In this document: one piece after another, positions 25,637-34,565 of the stretch | Layout: each line of letters begins with the position of its first letter | Position numbering within the stretch: the first letter of the stretch is position 1 | From: an uncultured Pseudomonadales bacterium | GTDB lineage: Bacteria > Pseudomonadota > Gammaproteobacteria > Pseudomonadales > Azotimanducaceae | Assembly: GCA_943787425.1 (NCBI GenBank) | Contig: CALSMJ010000004.1 | Location: 248,001-312,000 of the forward strand | Direction: 5' to 3' | DNA length: 64,000 bases | Made by a program: the position numbers and the translations under genes | Notes under the pieces: generated by a model | What the model was told of the DNA's origin: nothing | Databases searched by the model: none | The model's input: the letters and a program-made list of their open reading frames with translations, nothing else

Positions 25637-27237
25637 TTGGTTGGGCTGAGGATGGTCTCAGAGGCGTCGCTGCTTTGATTTGGATGGTCAAGATTATAAT
25701 GCAGACCCCGACTTTCCTTACGGCTCAAAGCGGAACGGACGATTAATTCAGCAACTTGCGCTAGATTTCGAAGCTCAAGCAAATCGCGATTGATGGTGTG
25801 ATGCGCGTAATAGTCGTTAATCTCTTGTTGCAATAATTGAATGCGCCTTTGGGCTCTTAAGAGTCGGCGATCAGACCGAACGATGCCAACATAGTCCCAC
25901 ATGAGTCGTCGAAGTTCTTCCCAGTTATGAGCCAGGATGACATCCTCGCGAGAGCGCGAGACCTGGCTGTCGTCCCAACTGGGAATAGGGTTGACCGGTC
26001 TCCTAGGTTCCGACGCCGCTCGGATGGACTGCGCCGCAGCTCGACCAAAGACCATGCATTCGAGTAGAGAATTACTGGCCATTCTGTTAGCACCATGCAG
26101 TCCAGTGTAGCTAACCTCACCAACGGCATAGAGGTTTTCGATATCGGTTCGCCCGTTAAGGTCGGTGACGACGCCGCCGCAGGTATAGTGCGCTGCGGGC
26201 ACAATTGGAATGGGGACCTGCGTCAAATCAAAGCCATGGCTCAGACATCTTTCGTAGATATTTGGGAAGAGCGATCGAATCAGTTCATCGTCTTTATGAC
26301 TGATGTCGAGCAGTACAAAATCACAGCCCAAGCGTTTCATTTCGAAATCGATGGCGCGGGCCACGATATCTCGAGAGGCAAGTTCTCCGCGTGGATCAAA
26401 GTGTTCCATGAAGGGCGTGCCGTCAGGCAACAACAGTCGAGCGCCTTCTCCGCGCAGTGCTTCTGAGATTAAAAAAGACTTGGCCGTCGGATGATAAAGG
26501 CAGGTGGGATGGAATTGATTAAACTCAAGGTTTGCGACCCGGCAACCCGCCCGCCAAGCCATCGCGATCCCATCTCCGGATGCCGTGTCAGGGTTACTGG
26601 TGTACAGATAAACTTTGCTGGCGCCGCCGGTCGCCAGGACTAAGTTTTTGCACGACAGCGTCTGCGTTAGACCGGTCTTGAGGTTTAAGGTGTGAACACC
26701 GCAACAATATTTCGACGACTCGCCCAACTGATCACTGGTAATCAGATCAATCGCGATTTGATCCGTGAAGAATTCGACGCCTTTACGGTCATTGAGCGCC
26801 TCAGCGAGTCGTTCGGTGATTTCGCGACCGGTGGCATCTGCTGCATGGATGACTCGGCGGTGGGTGTGTCCGCCTTCTTGTGTCAGATGGAACTCTGAAC
26901 GGCCACTACTGCTGACGCGCGTATCAAAGTTCACCCCAAGTGTCACAAGCCAATCGATGATGCCGGGACTTTGCTCAACCACGAAGGCCACCGTGTCTGG
27001 GTTACACAGCCCATCGCCTGCAACGAGGGTATCGTCAATATGCGCGGCAATACTGTCGTATTCATCGAGCACCGCCGCAACGCCGCCTTGGGCGTAGTAG
27101 CTGGACCCTTCAAGTGGGGCCTCTTTGCAAAGCATTGCGATGCGATAGTCATCGGGTAAATGCAGCGCCAAGGTCATGCCTGCGGCGCCACTGCCGATGA
27201 TGATAACGTCAAAATGATCGGGTTTAGACTTGAGCAC
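25624..27237 (-). CDS. nadB: L-aspartate oxidase
   Basis: NadB oxidises L-aspartate to iminoaspartate, the first step of NAD synthesis. The 537-residue flavoprotein starts with the FAD-binding motif IIGSGAAGMTLALHL near residues 12-26. It contains SSYYAQGGVAAVL near 45-57, the HVGEV-like AVGEVSYTGLHGANRMASNSLLE stretch near 370-392, and the C-terminal helical domain of the succinate dehydrogenase/fumarate reductase flavoprotein family. It is divergent from rpoE, as in E. coli and Pseudomonas. Confidence 0.96.
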   Translation of the reverse strand: MLKSKPDHFDVIIIGSGAAGMTLALHLPDDYRIAMLCKEAPLEGSSYYAQGGVAAVLDEYDSIAAHIDDTLVAGDGLCNPDTVAFVVEQSPGIIDWLVTLGVNFDTRVSSSGRSEFHLTQEGGHTHRRVIHAADATGREITERLAEALNDRKGVEFFTDQIAIDLITSDQLGESSKYCCGVHTLNLKTGLTQTLSCKNLVLATGGASKVYLYTSNPDTASGDGIAMAWRAGCRVANLEFNQFHPTCLYHPTAKSFLISEALRGEGARLLLPDGTPFMEHFDPRGELASRDIVARAIDFEMKRLGCDFVLLDISHKDDELIRSLFPNIYERCLSHGFDLTQVPIPIVPAAHYTCGGVVTDLNGRTDIENLYAVGEVSYTGLHGANRMASNSLLECMVFGRAAAQSIRAASEPRRPVNPIPSWDDSQVSRSREDVILAHNWEELRRLMWDYVGIVRSDRRLLRAQRRIQLLQQEINDYYAHHTINRDLLELRNLAQVAELIVRSALSRKESRGLHYNLDHPNQSSDASETILSPTNYSG

Positions 27238-27344
27238 TGAAGCGGTCCTGCTGGTTAAAGGTAAAGTCAGGGGGCTGCAGCAAGGCAGCGGAATCCAGAT
27301 GTTATCAATTGGTGCAGAAGATTGTGTAAAATACGCTAAAACGC

Positions 27345-27371
27345 GAACCTAGATTGAATTGCGTGGTCAAA
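27345..27371 (+). promoter_or_regulatory. rpoE: Predicted sigma-E-type autoregulatory promoter of rpoE
   Basis: GAACCT (27345-27350) and TCAAA (27367-27371) are separated by 16 bases. This resembles the sigma-E/AlgU consensus GAACTT-N16-TCtgA/TCAAA and lies 40 bases before the rpoE start. Homologous sigma factors activate their own operons from such a site. The -35 differs from consensus at one position. Confidence 0.55.
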
Positions 27372-27411
27372 AAGGGTGACACAGACGTCGCGGTAAGGAA
27401 TAGGGTGTGTT

Positions 27412-27987
27412 TTGAAATCTGAGCACGAATCTGACCAGCGCTTGGTCGTAAGGTCCCAGCAAGGCGACAAACGGGCCTTTGATGTGTTGGTCTTAAAGTA
27501 TCAGCAACGCATCGCGAGTGTTGTGTCACGCTATCTCCGAGATCAAGATGAAGTGGCTGACGTGACGCAAGAAGCGTTTATAAGGGCCTATCGTGCGCTG
27601 GCGAATTTCCGAGGTGATGCGCAGTTTTATACTTGGCTCTATCGAATCGCGATCAATACGGCAAAAAATCATCTCGTTGCTAAATCTCGCCGGCCGCCAA
27701 ATACCGATAAAGACATTAATGACGGGGAATTTTCCGAAAATTCAGTTGTCTTAGAGGCGGAGGATCAGCCCGAAGCGTTGCTGGCTCGAGATCAATTACA
27801 AGCGGTCATTTTAGCGGCGGTAGATGATCTGCAGGAGGACCTAAGAACGGCCCTAATGCTTCGAGAGTTTGATGGGTTAAGTTATGAAGAGATCGCTGAA
27901 ATTATGGCTTGCCCGGTGGGCACGGTGCGGTCAAGAATATTTAGAGCCCGGGAAACCATCGAGAAAAAAATGGACCAGATGGGTTAA
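27412..27987 (+). CDS. rpoE: RNA polymerase sigma-E factor (RpoE/AlgU)
   Basis: This ECF sigma factor directs the envelope-stress response. The 191-residue product has region 2 (LVLKYQQRIASVVSRYL, then DVTQEAFIRAYRALANFRGDAQFYTWLYRIAINTAKN, about residues 24-88). Region 4 (LREFDGLSYEEIAEIMACPVGTVRSRIFRARE) lies at about 148-182. The start appears to be TTG 27412, aligned with known RpoE N-termini, with TAGG 7 bases upstream; no in-frame ATG or GTG precedes it. A candidate sigma-E promoter lies just upstream. rseA, rseB, rseC and mucD follow. Confidence 0.95.
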   Translation: MKSEHESDQRLVVRSQQGDKRAFDVLVLKYQQRIASVVSRYLRDQDEVADVTQEAFIRAYRALANFRGDAQFYTWLYRIAINTAKNHLVAKSRRPPNTDKDINDGEFSENSVVLEAEDQPEALLARDQLQAVILAAVDDLQEDLRTALMLREFDGLSYEEIAEIMACPVGTVRSRIFRARETIEKKMDQMG

Positions 27988-28015
27988 CCCGTTTCAAAAG
28001 CGCTAAAAAGCGGGT

Positions 28016-28093
28016 AGCTGTTAGGGGGAGCTGTTTGGGGTAGCTGTTTGGGGTAGCTGTTTGGAGTGGTTGTTTGGGGTAGGTGTTTGGTGT
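28016..28093 (+). repeat. 13-base tandem array (6 copies)
   Basis: Six 13-base units start at 28016, 28029, 28042, 28055, 28068 and 28081, with consensus AGCTGTTTGGGGT. The second and third copies are identical, and the others differ at one to three positions. It is strongly G/T-rich on the plus strand. It begins 28 bases after the rpoE stop codon. Confidence 0.92.
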
Positions 28094-28144
28094 GGCAGTG
28101 AGGCGAACGGGTGTTAAACCCGCGACGGTAGCAAGGGTGTAGCT

Positions 28145-28194
28145 GGGTATAGATGGGTATAGATGGGTATAGCAGGGTAAAGCAGAGCATAAAG
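28145..28194 (+). repeat. 10-base tandem array (5 copies)
   Basis: Five 10-base units start at 28145, 28155, 28165, 28175 and 28185, with consensus GGGTATAGAT drifting to GGGTAAAGCA and GAGCATAAAG. The first two copies are identical. The period is close to one helical turn of DNA. Confidence 0.88.
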
Positions 28195-28323
28195 AGCAAT
28201 GCTGTCAACGAGATTGTTAAAAACGGCGGTGTGCGAAAACAGAGCGGATTAGAACCATCGTAAAAAGCAATAACGAGTCCGGTAAGTTAAAACCAAAGAT
28301 TTGCATGGCTGGGGTAAATTTGC

Positions 28324-28396
28324 ATGACGGGTAAAGAAGGTTTTGCATGACGGGTAAAGAAGGGTTTGTATGAAGGGTAAAGAAGGGTTTGTATGA
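28324..28396 (+). repeat. 23-base tandem repeats forming three ATGA-linked 8-codon micro-ORFs before rseA
   Basis: Three 23-base units start at 28324, 28347 and 28370, and rseA starts one unit later at 28393. Each unit begins with ATG, contains AAAGAAGG about 6 bases before the next ATG, and encodes eight codons (MTGKEGFA, MTGKEGFV, MKGKEGFV). Each stop is a TGA that overlaps the next ATG as ATGA; the last overlaps the rseA start codon. The frame therefore shifts at every unit. A looser upstream copy (ATG at 28305) encodes nine codons and ends inside the first unit. The layout would allow termination-reinitiation down to rseA; expression is not shown. Confidence 0.9.
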
Positions 28397-29004
28397 ATGG
28401 TGATGAAAAAGCAATCCTGTCGGCGCTGATAGATGGCGAGTCAGAAGCACTCGAAGAACGTCGGTTTCTTCGGGATCATGATCCTGCGAAAGCGATGGAC
28501 ACCGTTCAGCGTTGGCAGTTGATCGGGCGTGTGCTTCGAGGCGGACAAGGGGTTAATACGGACCTGGCAGCGCAGCAAACACTGTTTCGTCGAATTCAAG
28601 CCGAGGTTGCTGCTGAGACCGATGGCATTGCGATCCCCAGGAAGAACGCGTTTTCCTTGGGTCGACCCTGGGTCTATGGTCTTGCGGCATCTGTTATGGT
28701 GGTTGCGGTTGCGGCTTTTATCGTCCCAAGCCTGCAAGCGCCGGCGCCGACACTTGGGCCCAGTCAGGCGGCTGTGCAGGCGCCGATCGATCAACTTCAA
28801 AATGCGGGGATGGCCGCATTTAATACCGCAACGACCGATAGCGATGCCTATGACGAGATGCGCGCCAATCCGGATTTAAAAGCGTTAGATGAAGTTGGGC
28901 GCGCCCAATTGCGGGCTTATCTCAAGCAGCACGATGAATTATCTCAATTGGGTTCAAGGCAGGTCTTTGTCAATTATCCCCCCGCATCCACGTCCTCAAA
29001 TTAA
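28393..29004 (+). CDS. rseA: Anti-sigma-E factor RseA/MucA
   Basis: RseA is a single-pass inner-membrane protein that holds sigma-E until regulated proteolysis. The 203-residue product has an N-terminal cytoplasmic anti-sigma domain (ILSALIDGESEALEERRFL, residues 8-26, aligned with MucA). One membrane segment follows (GLAASVMVVAVAAFIVPSL, about 97-115), then a periplasmic tail. The ATG at 28393 gives the same N-terminal length as MucA. Its upstream region is the chain of 23-base repeats, so its translation may depend on reinitiation and its ratio to sigma-E may be affected. Confidence 0.9.
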   Translation: MNGDEKAILSALIDGESEALEERRFLRDHDPAKAMDTVQRWQLIGRVLRGGQGVNTDLAAQQTLFRRIQAEVAAETDGIAIPRKNAFSLGRPWVYGLAASVMVVAVAAFIVPSLQAPAPTLGPSQAAVQAPIDQLQNAGMAAFNTATTDSDAYDEMRANPDLKALDEVGRAQLRAYLKQHDELSQLGSRQVFVNYPPASTSSN

Positions 29005-29022
29005 TTCAAAGGGTTGATCAAG

Positions 29023-30039
29023 ATGCTAACGCTTGTTTTGAGTCGTCTGTCACGAAGATCAAGGCTGGGTTTTGTAACCATGGCCCTCGTTTGCTCGGCC
29101 ACCCTTGCAAACGCACGTGATGGTGAACGACCTGACGATCAGATCGACGCTAATCGCTTAGTGGACTCAAGCCTCACAGGCATTGATAACCCCGAGTATT
29201 GGCTCGGAAAAATGGCGTCGGCCTTTAACACCGAAACTTATGCGGGTACTTTTACCTACATTCGCGGTGAGGAATTTAACACCATGCGGATCGTGCACGA
29301 TGCTTCGGGCGGCTCGGTGCGAGAATCAATTTTAAAGCTGAACGGGCCGAAAATAGACATTCGGCGACGGCAAGACGAGATTATTTGTTATCACGAGTCA
29401 AGTAATCCCGGTGACCTTCGACACAATGTGCTTTTAGGGCCTTTCAGCCAGTCTTTTACGACCCTGATCAGTGAGTCCAGCCATTCTTATGATCTAGTGC
29501 TTCATGGTGAGGATCGTATCGCCGATCGACGGGTCGTCAGATTATCCATTCAACCGGTCAACGCGGATCGATTTGGATATTTACTTTGGATTGATTATCA
29601 AACTGGGTTGTTGCTGCAATCGCATTTGGTTGATCGAGGCCGAGTAAAAGAGATCTTCGCATTCTCTGACGTCGACTTTAACCCAGATACGCAATTACTC
29701 ACGACCGCGATTGATCCGGATCAAACAGTGAGCCATCGCTTAGCCGACGATTTTATTGATCAAAACACAAAGCCCAGTTTCAAAGTGAAGTGGTTGCCCA
29801 CCGGTTTTAAGGTCGTGCGCCAGTCGGGCAATCGATTACATTTTAGCGATGGTATTGTGACCTTTTCAGTGTTTCTCGAGGCCCAGCGCGGGCTACCAAA
29901 TCTTGCCACCGAAGTGGAAGGCAGAACCATCGTGACGCGTGCTTTGGGGCAAAGCCAAGGTCAGGTCACGATTATCGGGGGCTTACCGGTGACGACAGCG
30001 CAAAGACTTGCTGAGTCAGTGGAACCAATCTTATATTGA
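29023..30039 (+). CDS. rseB: Sigma-E regulatory protein RseB/MucB
   Basis: RseB is a periplasmic protein that binds RseA and protects it from DegS-type cleavage, releasing it on sensing lipoprotein or LPS signals. The 338-residue precursor has a basic N-terminus and hydrophobic core ending near SATLANARDG, a likely signal peptide. The MucB/RseB N-terminal domain (YWLGKMASAFNTETYAGTF near residue 60) and C-terminal domain (FKVKWLPTGFKVVRQ near 248) follow. ATG 29023 with AAAGGG 9 bases upstream is preferred over TTG 29014. Confidence 0.92.
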   Translation: MLTLVLSRLSRRSRLGFVTMALVCSATLANARDGERPDDQIDANRLVDSSLTGIDNPEYWLGKMASAFNTETYAGTFTYIRGEEFNTMRIVHDASGGSVRESILKLNGPKIDIRRRQDEIICYHESSNPGDLRHNVLLGPFSQSFTTLISESSHSYDLVLHGEDRIADRRVVRLSIQPVNADRFGYLLWIDYQTGLLLQSHLVDRGRVKEIFAFSDVDFNPDTQLLTTAIDPDQTVSHRLADDFIDQNTKPSFKVKWLPTGFKVVRQSGNRLHFSDGIVTFSVFLEAQRGLPNLATEVEGRTIVTRALGQSQGQVTIIGGLPVTTAQRLAESVEPILY

Positions 30040-30042
30040 TGG

Positions 30043-30495
30043 TTGACCGTAGTAGGATTAATCGAATTTATTAGCACGCAATTAACAAGGCATGGGATCT
30101 TGACGTCAACGTTTACAATTCCCGCACAGCTGGTTACGGATGAAAACAATCGCCTGTTTGCGGAGGTCGCAAGCGCGTTGAGTTGTAGTGGCTGTCATAA
30201 AGCGGGCTGCCAAGCAAAAGGACGTCGGTTTCCAGTGACTACCTCGGTTAACGAGGGGCCGGTAGGCGTTGACATCAAAGTATCAGACTTTGGATTGTTA
30301 CTAGTGAATTCTTTAGGATTGCCGTTAATGGGATTGCTGATCGGCGCTGGGCTTGGCCGTTTCTGGGGCGTGCACGAAGGGCTACAGTTTGGACTGGCAA
30401 TTGCAGGGTTAGGGCTTGGCGTCGTGAGTTGCCGAGCCTACGCGCAATCGATGATCCGCATCTCTAGCAGAAAGGAAGCGCCGTGCACCTCATGA
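30043..30495 (+). CDS. rseC: RseC/MucC family membrane protein
   Basis: The 150-residue frame shows the RseC pattern: an N-terminal cytoplasmic part with cysteines 48, 51 and 56 (SCSGCHKAGCQ), then two hydrophobic segments (about 84-104 and 109-126) and a basic tail. RseC proteins modulate sigma-E activity mildly and also belong to the SoxR-reducing system. The start is unclear. TTG 30043 gives the longest product, but TTG 30100 with AAGG upstream would give an N-terminus closer to E. coli RseC. The stop lies inside the mucD coding region (12-base overlap). Confidence 0.82.
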   Translation: MTVVGLIEFISTQLTRHGILTSTFTIPAQLVTDENNRLFAEVASALSCSGCHKAGCQAKGRRFPVTTSVNEGPVGVDIKVSDFGLLLVNSLGLPLMGLLIGAGLGRFWGVHEGLQFGLAIAGLGLGVVSCRAYAQSMIRISSRKEAPCTS

Positions 30496-31871
30496 AGAAC
30501 ATCTTTTTAGGGAGTTTTTTTGTCCTGCTGAGCGCGCTCAGTCTCGATAGCCTTGCGCGCACCAGCCTGCCGGATTTCACAAGCTTAGTAACGGACGCAT
30601 CACCCGCCGTCGTGAACATTACCGCAACCCGAAAAGACCCTGATGTGCTGCAAAATAATCAAGAGCAAGTGCCCGAGATGTTAAGACGCTTCTTTCGGGA
30701 TTATCAGCAGCGTGGAACGCCCCGGCCAGCGACGGGTTCTGGGTTCCTGATCTCATCGGACGGATACGTTTTGACCAATCATCATGTGGTTCAGGACGCA
30801 GCCGAAATCCTCGTCGCCCTAAGTGATCGCAGGGAGCGCGAAGCAGTTTTGATTGGCGCCGATCCGGTCTCTGACTTGGCGCTTTTAAAAATCGATGCCA
30901 CTGATTTGCCAGTTGTAACCATCGGATCCTCTGAATCGCTTGAAGTCGGAGAGTGGGTCATGGCCATTGGGTCGCCTTTTGGCTTTGAACTGTCGGTCAC
31001 TGCCGGGATTGTGAGCGCCAAGGGACGGAGTTTGCCAGATGAACTGGGTAATTATGTGCCGTTTATTCAGACCGATGTTGCGATCAACCCCGGCAATTCA
31101 GGTGGGCCTTTGTTCAACCTAGACGGCAAAGTGGTGGGTATTAATTCGCAGATTTTTACTCGGTCGGGTGGTTTCATGGGCTTGTCATTTGCCATTCCAA
31201 TTGATGTCGCGATGGAGGTGGTGGCGCAGCTCAAAGAGAAAGGCTCGGTGTCGAGAGGTTGGCTGGGCGTTCAAATACAGCGGGTGGATCGCGATTTGGC
31301 GGAGTCTTTTGGCTTAGACCGGGCGGCGGGCGCGCTCGTGACCCGGGTGTTCGCCGACAGCCCAGCCGCAGCGGCGGGTGTGCGGGAAGGCGACATTATT
31401 GTCGAGTTTGGGGGGCGAGTGATTGATCTGTCCTCTGATCTGCCGCATGTCGTCGGGCGGTTTAAAGCGGGTTCAGAGACGCACCTTGTCGTAGAACGTA
31501 GCGGGGAGTCGGTCAAACTACCGGTGAAAGTGGGTGAACTCGACACGGACACCACGCCGCTCGCGTCCGGGCAGACCCGTCCAGAACCCACCAACAATCG
31601 GTTAGGGCTTGAGGTTCGTGCAATGAGCGCGGAAGAGAAGGTGGCGCTCGATGCCGCGCAAGGGGTATTGGTAATTGGGGTTGGGCCGGGCCCAGGGGCT
31701 TCGGGGAACATAACCGTTGGCGATGTGATCACCACGATCAATAGCCAGTGGGTCGACTCTGTAACGGAATTCAACTCGGTGATGGCGACCCTGCCAGTCG
31801 GCGTTGCAGTGCCTGTTCGAATCATTCGCGCAAAGCAGCCACAGTTTATTGCACTAAAGATTGATTCTTAG
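30483..31871 (+). CDS. mucD: Periplasmic serine protease MucD/DegP family
   Basis: This HtrA protease and chaperone clears misfolded periplasmic proteins and dampens the sigma-E response. The 462-residue precursor has an N-terminal hydrophobic signal sequence, then the trypsin-like domain with triad His101 (TNHHVVQDA), Asp131 (DPVSDLALLKI) and Ser206 (NPGNSGGPLF). Two PDZ domains follow (about 260-345 and 370-455). GTG 30483 sits 6 bases after AAAGGA and is preferred; ATG 30492 forms an ATGA with the rseC stop and is possible. It ends the sigma-E operon as in Pseudomonas. Confidence 0.95.
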   Translation: MHLMKNIFLGSFFVLLSALSLDSLARTSLPDFTSLVTDASPAVVNITATRKDPDVLQNNQEQVPEMLRRFFRDYQQRGTPRPATGSGFLISSDGYVLTNHHVVQDAAEILVALSDRREREAVLIGADPVSDLALLKIDATDLPVVTIGSSESLEVGEWVMAIGSPFGFELSVTAGIVSAKGRSLPDELGNYVPFIQTDVAINPGNSGGPLFNLDGKVVGINSQIFTRSGGFMGLSFAIPIDVAMEVVAQLKEKGSVSRGWLGVQIQRVDRDLAESFGLDRAAGALVTRVFADSPAAAAGVREGDIIVEFGGRVIDLSSDLPHVVGRFKAGSETHLVVERSGESVKLPVKVGELDTDTTPLASGQTRPEPTNNRLGLEVRAMSAEEKVALDAAQGVLVIGVGPGPGASGNITVGDVITTINSQWVDSVTEFNSVMATLPVGVAVPVRIIRAKQPQFIALKIDS

Positions 31872-31954
31872 CGGCAAGATCCAGGAAGTCTGATGGCGAA
31901 ATCCGGTGATTTCTATTAGACTCCGCCGCATTTCCTAGGGTTAGTGCCGTTTTG

Positions 31955-33748
31955 ATGGATCCTAAATTTATCCGAAACTTTTCGATTATCGCCCATATCG
32001 ATCATGGCAAGTCGACCTTGGCTGATCGCTTTATCCAGCTCTGTGGTGGTCTGAGCGAGCGAGAAATGGCGAACCAAGTGCTCGATTCGATGGATATCGA
32101 ACGAGAACGTGGGATCACCATTAAGGCTCAAAGTGTCTCTTTGAATTATCTTGCAGCCGATGGCCAAGTTTACCAGCTTAATATCATTGACACGCCAGGA
32201 CATGTTGACTTCAGTTACGAAGTCTCTCGCTCCATGGCAGCCTGTGAAGGCGCTTTACTCGTCGTTGATGCCGCTCAAGGCGTGGAAGCGCAATCGGTTG
32301 CAAATTGTTACACAGCGGTTGAGCAGGGGCTTGAGGTCCTACCGGTCTTGAATAAAATTGATTTGCCCCAAGCCGAACCAGAGCGGGTCTGTCAGGAAAT
32401 TGAAGAAATTATTGGCATCGATGCCAGTGCTGCGATTTCGGTCAGTGCGAAAACGGGTGTTGGGGTTCGGGACTTGCTGGAGAGTTTGATCGAGCTGATC
32501 CCGCCACCAAAAGATTGGCGAGAAGAACCGCTGCAAGCACTGATTATCGATTCCTGGTTCGACAACTATTTGGGTGTGGTATCGCTCATTAAAGTGATTA
32601 AAGGCCGCATCAAGAAGAAAGATAAGTTCATTATTCATTCAACCGGTAAGACCCATCAAGCTGATGCGGTTGGTATCTTCACACCCAAACGAACCGAAAC
32701 CGACAGTCTGGCATCAGGAGAAGTGGGATTTGTCGTGGCAGGGATTAAAGAGGTGCGAGGCGCACCCGTTGGCGACACGATTGTTAGCCCCGGGGCCGGC
32801 ACTGAGGCCTTACCAGGCTTTGAACGGGTTAGCCCGCAAGTCTATGCTGGTATGTTTACGGTCAGTGCAGATGATTTTAATAACTTCCGAGATGCCTTGG
32901 AAAAGCTCACGCTGAACGATGCTTCCTTGATCTATGAGCCGGAAAGCTCCGATGCCTTGGGCAGTGGTTTTCGTTGTGGGTTTTTGGGCATGCTGCATAT
33001 GGAAATTGTGCAGGAGCGCTTGGAGCGGGAGTATGATTTAGACCTGATCACGTCAGCACCGACGGTGGTCTATGAGGTGCTCACAAAGAGTGACCAGGTT
33101 ATTAGCGTTGATAATCCATCGCAGCTACCCGATATGGGTAGTATTCAAGAAATGCGGGAACCGATTGTCCTGGCGAATATCTTGGTGCCTTCAGAGCATT
33201 TAGGCAGCGTCATTATGTTGTGTGAAGAGCGACGTGGCGTTCAAAAAGATATGCAGTTTGTCGGCAAGCAAGTCTCCTTGGCGTATGAGTTACCAATGAA
33301 TGAAGTCGTTCTGGATTTCTTCGACAGGATTAAATCAGTTTCACGCGGCTATGCTTCATTAGACTATAGTTTCGTGCGGTTTCAAGCAGCAAAACTGGCG
33401 CGGTTAGATGTATTGATCAACGGTGACCGAGTCGATGCTTTAGCCATTATCGTGCATACGGAAGACTCCAGAAGTAAAGGCATGGCCCTCACCAGTAAGA
33501 TGAAAGAACTGATTCCCAGGCAAATGTTTGATGTCGCGATCCAAGCTGCAATCGGCGGACAGATTATTGCGCGCCAGACAGTGAAAGCGCTCCGAAAAAA
33601 TGTCACGGCGAAATGCTATGGTGGCGATATCACCCGAAAGAAGAAACTGCTTGAGAAACAAAAAGCCGGTAAACGCAGAATGAAACAGGTTGGTAGCGTT
33701 GAAATTCCGCAAGAAGCATTTTTAGCAGTGCTGAAAGTTGACCGCTAA
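31955..33748 (+). CDS. lepA: Elongation factor 4 (back-translocating GTPase LepA)
   Basis: LepA is a ribosome-associated GTPase related to EF-G that helps during stress and in initiation or assembly. The 597-residue product has [13 protein letters not shown] near residue 12, the switch [10 protein letters not shown] near 52, [15 protein letters not shown] near 78 and NKIDLP near 132. The LepA-specific C-terminal domain ends [22 protein letters not shown] 31955 is preferred to the adjacent TTG at 31952. It precedes lepB as in E. coli and Pseudomonas. Confidence 0.97.
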   Translation: MDPKFIRNFSIIAHIDHGKSTLADRFIQLCGGLSEREMANQVLDSMDIERERGITIKAQSVSLNYLAADGQVYQLNIIDTPGHVDFSYEVSRSMAACEGALLVVDAAQGVEAQSVANCYTAVEQGLEVLPVLNKIDLPQAEPERVCQEIEEIIGIDASAAISVSAKTGVGVRDLLESLIELIPPPKDWREEPLQALIIDSWFDNYLGVVSLIKVIKGRIKKKDKFIIHSTGKTHQADAVGIFTPKRTETDSLASGEVGFVVAGIKEVRGAPVGDTIVSPGAGTEALPGFERVSPQVYAGMFTVSADDFNNFRDALEKLTLNDASLIYEPESSDALGSGFRCGFLGMLHMEIVQERLEREYDLDLITSAPTVVYEVLTKSDQVISVDNPSQLPDMGSIQEMREPIVLANILVPSEHLGSVIMLCEERRGVQKDMQFVGKQVSLAYELPMNEVVLDFFDRIKSVSRGYASLDYSFVRFQAAKLARLDVLINGDRVDALAIIVHTEDSRSKGMALTSKMKELIPRQMFDVAIQAAIGGQIIARQTVKALRKNVTAKCYGGDITRKKKLLEKQKAGKRRMKQVGSVEIPQEAFLAVLKVDR

Positions 33749-33775
33749 GCGCGTTTCGGCCAAGGAGGCGAGGCA

Positions 33776-34555
33776 ATGGATTTGAGTGTTAACTTCCCCT
33801 TGATTTTGGTCCTGTTAACCGGGGGTTGCGGCCTGATCTGGTTATTGGAAGTGTACTGGCTTGCGCCCCGCCGACCGAAAGCCGAAGCCAACGCAGATCA
33901 AGGCAACCCAGCACAACCGGTGGTTGTGGAATACGCGATCTCCTTTTTTCCCGTACTGTTGTTTGTTTTGGTCTTGCGTTCTTTTCTCGCGGAGCCGTTT
34001 CAGATTCCGTCAGGGTCGATGATTCCAACGCTTGAAGTCGGCGACTTCATTTTGGTCAATAAATTTGCTTACGGCATTCGGTTGCCGGTTGTTGGGACCA
34101 AAGTCTTTGAGGTCGGCGAGCCCGATCGCGGTGATGCGATGGTATTTATTCCACCGCATCAGGACGATTATTTCATCAAGCGCGTGGTGGGGCTGCCAGG
34201 TGACCGGGTTCGGTATCAGAATAAGGTGCTCTTTATTAATAATGTTGAACAGGTGCAGACCTACCTTGGGGAAGTGGCTAACACTCGACCTGAACAATTG
34301 CGATTTAGCGAGTCGTTCGGGTCGTCGCAACACGAGATCCATCGAAACCAATACCAAGATGCTAGAGTTCAGGAATGGTTAGTGCCCAGTGGACATTATT
34401 TCATGATGGGTGACAATCGAGATCAGAGTAGCGATAGTCGGTATTGGGGCTTCGTCTCAGAAGAAAAGATTGTCGGGAAAGCTTTTGCGATCTGGCTGCA
34501 TAAGGAGCCGGGGTTGTCCCTGCCTAATTTCTCCCGAAACGGCTGGATACAATAA
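33776..34555 (+). CDS. lepB: Signal peptidase I
   Basis: LepB removes signal peptides on the outer face of the inner membrane. The 259-residue protein has two N-terminal membrane segments (about residues 8-26 and 52-68). The catalytic Ser81 lies in IPSGSMIPTL and the general base Lys135 in YFIKRVVGLPGD. The conserved GDNRDQSSDSRYWG box lies near residue 205. CAAGGAGG lies about 10 bases before the ATG. Order with lepA, DUF4845 gene and rnc is typical. Confidence 0.96.
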   Translation: MDLSVNFPLILVLLTGGCGLIWLLEVYWLAPRRPKAEANADQGNPAQPVVVEYAISFFPVLLFVLVLRSFLAEPFQIPSGSMIPTLEVGDFILVNKFAYGIRLPVVGTKVFEVGEPDRGDAMVFIPPHQDDYFIKRVVGLPGDRVRYQNKVLFINNVEQVQTYLGEVANTRPEQLRFSESFGSSQHEIHRNQYQDARVQEWLVPSGHYFMMGDNRDQSSDSRYWGFVSEEKIVGKAFAIWLHKEPGLSLPNFSRNGWIQ

Positions 34556-34565
34556 GGTGCTCGAG

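Larger units (their letters stand above)
27988..28392 (+). other. 405-base rpoE-rseA intergenic region with three tandem arrays
   Basis: In most gammaproteobacteria rpoE and rseA/mucA nearly touch. Here they are 405 bases apart. The gap holds a 13-base array (28016-28093), a 10-base array (28145-28194), a small hairpin CGGGT-GTTAA-ACCCG (28109-28123) and a 23-base array running into the rseA start. The stretch 28195-28300 shows no gene and no clear promoter. Confidence 0.75.
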
